Below, one piece after another: positions 1 to 5,276 of a stretch of 6,310 nucleotides of DNA. Source of the stretch: Candidatus Solincola jinzensis (GTDB lineage Bacteria > Actinomycetota > Geothermincolia > Geothermincolales > RBG-13-55-18). Both the position numbers and the translations under genes were made by a program. The notes beneath the pieces were generated by a model, which was given only the letters and a program-made list of their open reading frames with translations, did no database searches and was not told where the DNA came from. Position 1 is the first letter of the stretch; each line of letters opens with the position of its first letter. The DNA lies in the NCBI GenBank assembly GCA_015711875.1, contig JACVJG010000186.1, forward strand, positions 1-6,310. Reading direction: 5' to 3'.

Positions 1-66
1 CCCTCGAAAACGCTGAACATGGGTAACCACCTCGACTTTTAGCCACGCCGTGAGGGCCGGGGTTTC

Positions 67-75
67 TGCTATACT
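67..75 (+). promoter_or_regulatory. Extended -10 promoter for the flavin oxidoreductase gene
   Basis: The sequence TGCTATACT matches an extended -10 element (TGnTATAnT) of the housekeeping sigma factor. I find no convincing -35 hexamer 16-18 bp upstream, which an extended -10 can tolerate. Transcription would begin near position 82 and give a leader of about 280 nt before the first gene. The element sits in a local AT-rich patch within GC-rich DNA. This is inferred from the motif only. Confidence 0.5.
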
Positions 76-81
76 ATATCA

Positions 82-350
82 CACTACAAGCCCTGGATAT
101 GGCGGAAGAAGGCGGGTCGAGTTCCGCCGGAGACCCCCTTCCAGGAGAAACCGGAATGCCGCTGCGGGGAGTGGTCGCGGCGAGGCTTGCTCGCCTTCGC
201 TGGTTTATTATTCCAGGATATGAAAGACCAGCGCGGGTTTCTCATACACGCGGTGAGCGAGGAAAAAGCCCGCGACGCACAAGGACAGCGAGAAGCAGCC
301 CGGACATAGTGCAGGGCAGGGTAGGCGCGCTGGCGCGCCGCCGAAACTCA
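82..350 (+). other. Long structured 5' leader, no RNA family recognised
   Basis: This stretch between the promoter and the first gene holds several inverted repeats. GGCGGAA (101-107) pairs with TTCCGCC (122-128), nested inside CCTGGA (92-97) pairing with TCCAGG (140-145). GGCGAG (179-184) pairs with CTCGCC (190-195). GGCGCG (324-329) pairs with CGCGCC (334-339) around a CTGG loop, ending 11 nt before the Shine-Dalgarno sequence. I could not match it to a known riboswitch or T-box: the T-box core is absent and there is no terminator T-tract. An Arg-rich reading frame (99-362) crosses it but looks non-coding. The leader may control translation, but this is inference. Confidence 0.35.
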
Positions 351-358
351 AGGAGGAG
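351..358 (+). promoter_or_regulatory. Shine-Dalgarno site that decides the start of the flavin oxidoreductase
   Basis: AGGAGGAG is a strong Shine-Dalgarno sequence. It lies only 2 nt from the ATG at 359, too close for normal initiation. It lies 11 nt (9 nt from the second GGAG) from the in-frame TTG at 368, which therefore looks like the better start. One point favours the ATG: it overlaps a TGA (360-362) that ends an upstream reading frame, but that frame looks spurious. Confidence 0.55.
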
Positions 359-367
359 ATGAGGTCG

Positions 368-2371
368 TTGCTGAAAAAACTGCTCACGCCGCTCAAGATC
401 CACAACCTGGAGCTCAGGAACCGCATCGTGATGACCGCCATGCACCTGAACTTCACCCCCGACGGGAAGGTGAACGACCGTATCGTGGCCTTCTACGAGG
501 AGAGGGCGCGGGGTGGCACCGGCCTCATCATCGTAGGGGGCAGCATCATCGACGATTACGCCGGCGCCTACTGGCTGCTGGACATGCGCGACGACTCCTG
601 TATCGAGGGTCATTCCATCCTCGCCGACGCCATCAAACGCCACGGCGCCGCCGCCGCCTGCCAGCTCTACCACGCTGGGCGCTATTCCCACTCCGTGACC
701 ATGGAGGGGAGGCAGGCTTTGGCGCCCTCGCCGGTACGCTCGCGCTTCACCAACGAAGAGCCGCGCGAGATGACCCTCGACGATATCAAGCGCACTATCC
801 AAGCCTACGCCGAAGCGGCGCTGCGGGTGAAGAAGGCCGGCTACGATATGGTGGAGGTACTGGCCTGCACGGGCTACCTCATCTGCCAGTTCCTCTCACC
901 GGTGACCAACCTGCGCACGGACGAGTACGGAGGCTCCTGGGAGAACCGCATGCGTTTCGGCCTGGAGGTGGCGGATGCGGTACGCGAGGCGGTGGGCCCG
1001 GATTTCACCGTGGGCTTCCGCATCGCGGGCCACGATTACATCGAGGGCGGCAACACCAATCGGGAGTGGGCGCTCTTCGCCGCAGAGCTGGAGAAGCACG
1101 GGGTGGACGTCATCAACGTCACCGGCGGCTGGCACGAGACCAGGGTACCGCAGCTCCCCATGTCCGTGCCCCGCGCTGGGCTCGCCTACCTCGCGGCAGG
1201 GGTTAAGCAGGCCGTGAGCGTGCCGGTGATCGCCTCCAACCGCATCAATGACGTCTTTGTGGCAGACGAGATATTGCGCATGGGAATGGCCGACCTGGTG
1301 GCCATGGCGCGCGGACTCATCGCCGACCCCGAGATCGCCGTGAAAGCCGCCGAGGGCCGGTACGAGGAGATCACCCACTGCATCGGGTGCAACCAGGGAT
1401 GCTTCGACCACGTCTTCTACCTGCAGCCGGTCACCTGTATGCTCAACCCACGCGCCGGGCGCGAGCTGGAATACAAAGTCGAGCGCGCCAAGACCCCCAA
1501 GCGGGTGGCGGTGGTGGGGGGTGGTCCCGCGGGCATGAAAGCCGCTCTCACGGCCGCGCAGAGAGGCCATGACGTAACCCTTTTCGAGAAGAGCGAGGTG
1601 CTGGGGGGGCAGCTCAACCTCGCCGCTGTGCCGCCGGGGCGCGAGGAGTTCTGGACCGCGGTTGAGGACCTGGACGTCCAACTCGACAACGCGGGGGTGG
1701 AACTGCGCCTGGAGACCGAGGCCACGGCGGAGATGCTCAAGCGCGAGGGGTTCGACGCCGTGGTGGTGGCCACCGGGGCTCGCCAAGTGGTCCCCCCTAT
1801 CCCCGGTATCGACAGGCCCAACGTGGTCATGGCCTGGGACGTGCTGGAAGGCAAGGAGGATCCAGAGGGACGCGACATCGTCATCATCGGGGGAGGGGCG
1901 GTGGGCTCCGAGACGGCAATGTACGTGGCCAGCATCGGAACCATTTCCGGGGACACCCTTTTCTACCTCTTTATGAACAACGGCGAGGACGTGGAAACCC
2001 TGCGCGAGCTGTGCAGCCGCGGCATCAAAAAGGTCACGGTGATCGAGATGCTGGACAAAGTCTGCCGCGACGTGGGTATCTCCACCCGCTGGACCATCCT
2101 CCAGGACATGCGCAACCTGGGCATCGACATACGCAGGAACGCTATGGCCAGGCGCATCGAGGAGGGGAGAGTCGTGGTCGACGTGGACGGACGCGAGGAA
2201 GAGATCCCCGCCGACACGGTGATCATCGCCGCCGGTTCCTGTCCCGCGAATGGCCTATACGAGGAGCTGAAAGACTCCGGCATGGAGGTCTACCTGATAG
2301 GTGACGCCAAGGAGGCACGCAAGGCCATCGAGGCGATACAAGACGGCTACGAGATCGGCCTCCGCCTCTGA
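368..2371 (+). CDS. FadH-like NADH:flavin oxidoreductase (2,4-dienoyl-CoA / enoate reductase family)
   Basis: A 667-aa soluble flavoenzyme of the Old Yellow Enzyme, 2,4-dienoyl-CoA reductase and 2-enoate reductase family. These enzymes reduce activated C=C bonds with NAD(P)H through FAD, an iron-sulfur cluster and FMN. Residues 1 to about 335 form the FMN TIM barrel, with the active-site Tyr170 (GYL) and His256 (GWHE). Cys338, 341, 345 and 357 form the C-x2-C-x3-C-x11-C 4Fe-4S motif. GGGPAG at 384-389 with Glu407 is the FAD dinucleotide fold, and GGGAVG at 508-513 the NAD(P)H fold. From memory, the E. coli FadH residues are Tyr166, His252 and Cys334/337/341/353, a constant offset of four. About 30 extra residues follow the second fold, as I recall for anaerobe homologues. 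The start is TTG at 368; ATG at 359 would give 670 aa. The gene stands alone, so its substrate (dienoyl-CoA, enoate or other) is open. Confidence 0.93.
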   Translation: MLKKLLTPLKIHNLELRNRIVMTAMHLNFTPDGKVNDRIVAFYEERARGGTGLIIVGGSIIDDYAGAYWLLDMRDDSCIEGHSILADAIKRHGAAAACQLYHAGRYSHSVTMEGRQALAPSPVRSRFTNEEPREMTLDDIKRTIQAYAEAALRVKKAGYDMVEVLACTGYLICQFLSPVTNLRTDEYGGSWENRMRFGLEVADAVREAVGPDFTVGFRIAGHDYIEGGNTNREWALFAAELEKHGVDVINVTGGWHETRVPQLPMSVPRAGLAYLAAGVKQAVSVPVIASNRINDVFVADEILRMGMADLVAMARGLIADPEIAVKAAEGRYEEITHCIGCNQGCFDHVFYLQPVTCMLNPRAGRELEYKVERAKTPKRVAVVGGGPAGMKAALTAAQRGHDVTLFEKSEVLGGQLNLAAVPPGREEFWTAVEDLDVQLDNAGVELRLETEATAEMLKREGFDAVVVATGARQVVPPIPGIDRPNVVMAWDVLEGKEDPEGRDIVIIGGGAVGSETAMYVASIGTISGDTLFYLFMNNGEDVETLRELCSRGIKKVTVIEMLDKVCRDVGISTRWTILQDMRNLGIDIRRNAMARRIEEGRVVVDVDGREEEIPADTVIIAAGSCPANGLYEELKDSGMEVYLIGDAKEARKAIEAIQDGYEIGLRL

Positions 2372-2553
2372 AAGAGACACGCTCTGGCCGAGAAGATTTC
2401 TCGTTGCGGAGATGAAATCCGCATCGCAAGCGCCTGAATACTTCTCGCCGGTAATCAGGCATCAAGAGCGGCGTGCCGGTTCCGGGCATCACGCAAGGAG
2501 CAAGAAGTCATCTCCTTCTTTAAATCATAGGGCGGGCTGGATGGGGATTCGGG
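2372..2553. other. Convergent intergenic region with weak stem-loops
   Basis: The 182 bp lie between two genes that converge tail to tail. TGCGGA (2405-2410) pairs with TCCGCA (2418-2423). AAGGAG (2495-2500) can pair with CTCCTT (2512-2517), and AAGAAG (2502-2507) with CTTCTT (2515-2520), followed by TAAAT. Neither is a good intrinsic terminator because no run of T follows a GC-rich stem. A terminator is expected here but not clearly seen. No fragment of a histidine-kinase ATPase domain (N box, DxGxG) is encoded on the minus strand. Confidence 0.3.
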
Positions 2554-3294
2554 CTAGAGACCGCTCCTGGTTTCTCCTTTCCCGCCAGGATACTCGTGTC
2601 GATCGAGGGTCTCGCGGGCGCGGCGCACGAGGTCCGTGATCATGGCGTCCAACTTGAAACCGTGTTCCACCACCGTTTCCAGCATCGCTTTCTGCTGTTC
2701 ATTCAGGGGACCGGCTTTTTCCCTGCCCAAGGTGCCCGCGTAGGAGATGATCACCGTGAGCGGCGTTCGCAGGTCATGGGACATCACGGAGCGGATCTCC
2801 TCAAGGGTCTGCAAGACCTCTTCCAGGCCGGCTGGCCCGGCTGAAGCGCCACCGGCGCCGTCTGACGAGCTATCCTCGTGCACCTGCTCGTACCCCGCAG
2901 GATTCTCCTCTAGCCTTCCGGAGGCGATGAACTCCCGCACCATCAAAGGGAAGATGTCGGGATCCACCGGCTTTTTTATAAAGCCATCGAAATGGGCCAT
3001 CACTTCCGCCCTATCCCTCTCCCTGATGGAGGCGCTGAGCGCTACCACCGGGGTATGCTCCAGCCCCGGCACCTTTCTCAGCTCCTCCACCAACGCTCCT
3101 CCCACCTTTTCGGGCATGTGCAGGTCCAGGAGAACGAGGTCGGGCCGGCGCTTTTCGGCCAGCTTTAACGCCGCCTCCACGTCGCCCGTGGTCATGACCT
3201 CGAAGCCCTCGGCCTCCAGCAAGCCGCGCACGACCTCGCGCTCCACGACGCTGTCATCGACGTAGAGAACCAGTCTCTTCTCCGTTCCGCCCAT
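2554..3294 (-). CDS. REC-HisKA protein: receiver domain fused to a histidine phospho-acceptor domain, no ATPase domain
   Basis: A 246-aa cytoplasmic signalling protein. Residues 7 to about 122 are a response-regulator receiver with acidic pair Asp13/Asp14, phospho-acceptor Asp57 (LLDLHMP), Ser87 (ALSAS) and Lys108 (IKKP), so the phosphorylation pocket is complete. A Ser/Gly/Ala-rich linker (about 129-155) leads into a short coiled-coil and a HisKA dimerisation helix pair (about 166-230) with the H-box HDLRTP, His173. The protein stops about 70 residues after the H-box, with no HATPase_c domain. It may pass phosphate between His173, Asp57 and partner proteins, or titrate a kinase; this is inference. 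The start is ATG at 3294 because GGTGAT, complementary to the 16S 3' end, lies 3 nt upstream. An in-frame ATG at 3450 would add 52 disordered residues but has no ribosome site. It may also be a natural truncation of a hybrid kinase. Confidence 0.85.
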   Translation of the reverse strand: MGGTEKRLVLYVDDSVVEREVVRGLLEAEGFEVMTTGDVEAALKLAEKRRPDLVLLDLHMPEKVGGALVEELRKVPGLEHTPVVALSASIRERDRAEVMAHFDGFIKKPVDPDIFPLMVREFIASGRLEENPAGYEQVHEDSSSDGAGGASAGPAGLEEVLQTLEEIRSVMSHDLRTPLTVIISYAGTLGREKAGPLNEQQKAMLETVVEHGFKLDAMITDLVRRARETLDRHEYPGGKGETRSGL

Positions 3295-3297
3295 ATT

Positions 3298-3303
3298 ATC
3301 ACC
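3298..3303 (-). promoter_or_regulatory. Shine-Dalgarno site favouring the ATG at 3294
   Basis: On the minus strand GGTGAT matches the 3' half of the canonical AAGGAGGTGAT and aligns the 16S tail about 7 nt from the ATG at 3294. The upstream in-frame ATGs at 3336 and 3450 have no comparable site, so the short form that begins just before the receiver domain is preferred. Confidence 0.4.
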
Positions 3304-3549
3304 AGAGTTATCATCGGGCGCTCCGGCTCCGCGCATTAGCCCCGCATGGCGACCTATAGGCCTAACGCCATTGCCGGAAGTCAACGCCCCGTCGAAGCTG
3401 ACGCGCTTCCCTTCGGGGGCTTTCTGCCCATGATTCCCTTTTCTTTTCATCGGGAAACCATGGCATCCCTTTCTTCAGGGTTCGCCCTTCTCGGATTCCC
3501 CATTGGCCACTTTCCACCAAAGCGGAGAGCCACGCCCGAACCAGGACGT

Positions 3550-3732
3550 TTAGGGATATAGAGCCATTAGCTGAAGTGCAATTTGCTCCTCGATTTCTTC
3601 TATGCCCTTCGCTTCAGGTGCCAGATTTAGTACTGTAGCCCTCAGGTAGAACATTTGGGAGATCGCCCTTTTCCTCCTGTGGACTAAGCTTGGTTTGTCA
3701 GGATGATCGTGTGGCCTCTCAATCTTTTTCAA
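3550..3732 (-). CDS. Doubtful small ORF or gene remnant, not recognised
   Basis: A 60-residue frame from a TTG codon to TAA. The same frame stays open without a start codon upstream to about 3884, about 111 codons in all. The product has a basic His/Lys/Arg-rich N-terminal half and a helix-like acidic-hydrophobic C-terminal half (KGIEEIEEQIALQLMAL). No family is recognised. No good ribosome site precedes the TTG. Third codon positions are mixed A/T/G/C, unlike the GC-rich genes around it, so if coding it would be foreign or decayed. It could equally be a chance open frame. It lies upstream of, and in the same direction as, the REC-HisKA gene. Confidence 0.2.
   Translation of the reverse strand: MKKIERPHDHPDKPSLVHRRKRAISQMFYLRATVLNLAPEAKGIEEIEEQIALQLMALYP
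3555..3581 (-). promoter_or_regulatory. Weak candidate promoter for the REC-HisKA gene
   Basis: On the minus strand TTGCAC (3581-3576) resembles a -35 box and TATATC (3560-3555) a -10 box. The 15-bp spacer is shorter than the usual 17 bp. It would start transcription about 250 nt before the ATG at 3294. It lies in the AT-richer part of the intergenic region, where chance matches are more likely. Confidence 0.2.
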
Positions 3733-4049
3733 GCCGAAAAGCGCATGCCGAAACGTTACAGCAACCCTTTCCCGGCAGCGTTGTTGGATACATGAATCGT
3801 CGAACTCAGCCGGCGGGGAAACGACCGGTAGCCTGAGTGCGGTCCGAAATGCAAGAAAAGTAGCTCCTCCATCGCCCCCACTTTACGGCGGGAGACGGTG
3901 ATGAGGGATGGGGAGAATCCATTCATGGTTTACCCTCCATAAAAACGTCGTTTCCGCATCGAGCCCCTCTATCGCCGTAAGAGATCGGGTAAATCCCATT
4001 GATGGACTTGGCCTGTTTTTGGTCTTTAGGCGGCCCACCGAGGTCTAGT

Positions 4050-4080
4050 AACATGGTTAGGGGATAAAAAACGGCTCCCT
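4050..4080 (+). repeat. Imperfect direct repeat, copy 1 (core AACATGG...GGGAT...AAAAAACGG)
   Basis: Copy 1 reads AACATGGTT, two variable bases, GGGAT, AAAAAACGG, one variable base, TCCC. It matches the copy 74 bp downstream except for a few substitutions and one inserted G. On the opposite strand the A6 run becomes a T6 tract behind GC-rich sequence. Confidence 0.55.
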
Positions 4081-4123
4081 GGCCTACTCACGGCCGGCCT
4101 CGCTATAACATTGCTGCCAAGAA

Positions 4124-4155
4124 AACATGGTTTCGGGATGAAAAAACGGTTCCCC
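4124..4155 (+). repeat. Imperfect direct repeat, copy 2, with terminator-like minus-strand fold
   Basis: Copy 2 repeats AACATGGTT, GGGAT, AAAAAACGG and TCCC with one extra G after GGGAT. Read on the minus strand, GGAACCCC and GGGGAACC (4172-4147) can form a stem with a two-base internal mismatch, followed by G and T6, which resembles an intrinsic terminator. A 19-nt inverted relative lies at 3444-3462 (17 of 19 positions) and a weaker direct relative at 3924-3955. Confidence 0.55.
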
Positions 4156-4196
4156 ATACCTTGACGGGGTTCCTTTCGCCGCCGGTGCGGTTGCCT

Positions 4197-4202
4197 TATA
4201 AT
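4197..4202 (+). promoter_or_regulatory. -10 box, probable promoter of the MBL-fold gene
   Basis: TATAAT is a perfect -10 hexamer. A weak -35 candidate, TTTCGC, lies 17 bp upstream (4174-4179); the nicer TTGACG at 4161-4166 is 30 bp away, too far to pair with it. Transcription would start near 4209 and produce a leader of about 270 nt that contains the 30-nt direct repeat. Confidence 0.4.
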
Positions 4203-4323
4203 TCAGCCCGAGACCGCTCCTGGCGGCGAGCTCCGGCGAGCCTGCACAAAGAGGCCGTTAAAGCCGCCATGCCTGGACGGGGAAAAAGGGAAGGAATCTT
4301 TTGGAGTAGCGGCAGGAGGGATG

Positions 4324-4353
4324 CCAAGGTTGAGAAAGCGACCGGCAGGCGAC
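4324..4353 (+). repeat. 30-nt direct repeat, copy 1, in the MBL-gene leader
   Basis: Copy 1 begins CCAAGGTTGAGAAAG and ends GGCGAC. It matches the copy at 4397-4426 at 27 of 30 positions, with an offset of 73 bp. It contains CGGCAGG (4343-4349), which can pair with CCTGCCG at 4366-4372. Confidence 0.7.
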
Positions 4354-4396
4354 TACTTCCTTACCCCTGCCGACGCCTTCACAATTGCATAGGGCA

Positions 4397-4426
4397 CCAA
4401 GGTTGAGAAAGAGACCGGAGGGCGAC
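4397..4426 (+). repeat. 30-nt direct repeat, copy 2, in the MBL-gene leader
   Basis: Copy 2 begins CCAAGGTTGAGAAAG and ends GGCGAC. It differs from copy 1 at three positions. Its CCGGAGGGC replaces CCGGCAGGC, so it has lost the sequence that pairs with CCTGCCG. It ends 50 nt before the chosen start codon of the MBL-fold gene. Confidence 0.7.
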
Positions 4427-4462
4427 AGCCATTCCGAATGAACGGTTTTATGAGGAAGAAGA

Positions 4463-4470
4463 GAGAGGTG
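4463..4470 (+). promoter_or_regulatory. Shine-Dalgarno site that decides the MBL-fold start
   Basis: GAGAGGTG, including GAGGTG, ends 6 nt before the in-frame TTG at 4477. The upstream ATGs at 4438 and 4450 have no well-spaced ribosome site. Confidence 0.55.
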
Positions 4471-4476
4471 TGCGGA

Positions 4477-5106
4477 TTGGATATCGTCACTTTCAGCGAT
4501 TACGGGTTTGGCAGCAACACCTACCTGGTGGTCAACGAGGACAGCAAGGAAGCGGTGTTGGTGGACGCGGGAGTCGATGCCTCCCAGGTGCTCGAATACC
4601 TGGAAAAAAACGGGTTGGAGTTGAAAGCCATTCTCCTCACCCACGGACACCCCGATCACCTCTTGAGCCTGAAGGAGATCGCTGACGCCACCGGAGCCCC
4701 TTCTTACATGCACGAAGAGGACGCGCGCCTGCTGGCGGACATACCCCCCATGCTCCTGCGCATGCTGGGCCTGGAAAAGCTTGAGCTGCCCGAGGAGTTC
4801 CTCCCCCTCGAGGACGGCCAGGAGCTGGAGTTGGCGGGCATGAAGTTCAAGGTCCTCCTCACCCCCGGCCATTCCGGCGGGAGCGTTTGCTTTCTCACCG
4901 ACGGCATCCTCTTCGCCGGCGACCTCATATTCCGTGGCTCCATCGGGCGTACGGATTTTCCGGGCGGGTCCATGCAGACACTGCTGCGCTCGGTCAAGGA
5001 GAAGGTCTTCACCCTTCCAAGCGACACCCGCATCCTGCCCGGGCATATGGACGCCACTGTGGTGGGATGGGAGAAAAGGACCAACCCTTTCCTCATGGGT
5101 ATCTGA
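4477..5106 (+). CDS. MBL-fold metallo-hydrolase, glyoxalase-II-like
   Basis: A 209-aa single-domain cytoplasmic hydrolase of the metallo-beta-lactamase superfamily; no signal peptide is seen. Metal ligands are in the expected order: THGHPDH with His56, His58, Asp60 and His61; His132 in TPGHSGGS; Asp149 in FAGDLIF; His190 in LPGHMDAT. This is the complete two-metal set of the glyoxalase II / hydroxyacylglutathione hydrolase-like group, and the C-terminal TVVGWEKRTNPF matches the usual end of small members. The substrate cannot be told from sequence; thioesters such as S-acyl thiols are typical for the group. The TTG start at 4477 gives an N-terminus (LDIVTFSDYGFGSNTYLV) that begins at the first strand of the fold; ATG 4438 would add 13 basic residues. 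The next gene lies 170 bp downstream in the same direction. Confidence 0.9.
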   Translation: MDIVTFSDYGFGSNTYLVVNEDSKEAVLVDAGVDASQVLEYLEKNGLELKAILLTHGHPDHLLSLKEIADATGAPSYMHEEDARLLADIPPMLLRMLGLEKLELPEEFLPLEDGQELELAGMKFKVLLTPGHSGGSVCFLTDGILFAGDLIFRGSIGRTDFPGGSMQTLLRSVKEKVFTLPSDTRILPGHMDATVVGWEKRTNPFLMGI

Positions 5107-5264
5107 CGCTCCTCCCTGAAGGGAAAAAGCTCTTTGCCGTGTAAGTATTGATTGCGGGCGCGATAATGCCCGCCCAGGAAACCGGACCCGGAAATGGGTT
5201 CCATATGAAGTTCGGTTACCGGCCTCGGTCCTCTTGGTGACAATAGGCCAGCCTGGGAATTACA
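5107..5264 (+). other. Gap before the channel gene, hairpins but no clear terminator
   Basis: GCGGGC (5154-5159) pairs with GCCCGC (5168-5173) around an 8-nt loop, but no T-run follows, so it is a poor intrinsic terminator. Further downstream ACCC and GGGT can pair inside AACCG and CGGTT. GATAAT (5162-5167) inside the first loop resembles a -10 box, without a properly spaced -35. Read-through from the MBL-fold gene and a separate promoter are both possible. Confidence 0.3.
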
Positions 5265-5270
5265 GAGAGG
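5265..5270 (+). promoter_or_regulatory. Shine-Dalgarno site for the channel gene's TTG start
   Basis: GAGAGG ends 6 nt before the TTG at 5277. No ATG or GTG lies in frame upstream before the stop at 5244-5246. The next in-frame GTG (5331) and ATG (5337) fall inside the first membrane helix, so TTG is the only sensible start. Confidence 0.7.
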
Positions 5271-5276
5271 TTTTGG

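Larger units (their letters stand above)
3295..4476. other. 1.2-kb divergent intergenic region with repeats, no convincing gene
   Basis: This gap separates the divergently transcribed REC-HisKA and MBL-fold genes. By count, 3541-3660 is about 45-48% GC, clearly below the flanking genes. It holds a doubtful minus-strand frame (3550-3732), a dispersed repeat core (3444-3462 and 3924-3955, best at 4050-4080 and 4124-4155), a 30-nt direct repeat (4324-4353, 4397-4426) and a TATAAT box (4197-4202). No tRNA, no known riboswitch core and no transposase are visible. Short + and - strand frames here are Arg/Ser/Pro-rich and look non-coding. It could be a decayed mobile or foreign segment, or contain unrecognised RNA. 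Confidence 0.5.

Noticed and set aside
1..42. Short frame ending in TAG at 40-42 that could be the tail of an upstream gene
   Set aside because: Only 13 codons are visible with no recognisable residues; it cannot be told from chance.
168..203. Possible T-box core (AGTGGTCGCGG)
   Set aside because: It lacks the AC of TGGNACCGCG, there is no specifier stem or terminator T-tract, and the downstream gene is not an amino-acid gene.
99..362. Open frame of 87 codons before the flavoenzyme, ending in an ATGA overlap
   Set aside because: The product is Arg/Ser/Gly-rich with no domain, no ribosome site precedes its ATG, and it runs through paired leader stems and the Shine-Dalgarno sequence itself.
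896..1786. Long minus-strand open frame opposite the flavoenzyme
   Set aside because: It is His/Gly/Val-rich, lacks any motif, and is the expected antisense shadow of a GC-rich gene with clear catalytic motifs on the + strand.
3295..3450. 52-residue N-terminal extension of the REC-HisKA protein from ATG 3450
   Set aside because: No ribosome site is found at 3450 or 3336, the residues look disordered and non-conserved, and GGTGAT supports ATG 3294.
3759..3854. Small minus-strand frame from TTG 3854 behind GGAGGAG
   Set aside because: The roughly 32-residue product is without features, and the purine run may be chance; support is too thin.
4161..4202. TTGACG (4161-4166) paired with TATAAT (4197-4202) as one promoter
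   Set aside because: The spacer is 30 bp, far beyond the 16-18 bp that sigma-70 type promoters use.
4050..4426. CRISPR array or insertion-sequence ends
   Set aside because: The repeats occur only in pairs, are imperfect, differ from one another, and no Cas gene, transposase or terminal inverted repeats are present.
4258..5046. Minus-strand open frame of 262 codons opposite the MBL-fold gene
   Set aside because: It mirrors a gene with all metal ligands on the + strand and shows no domain of its own.
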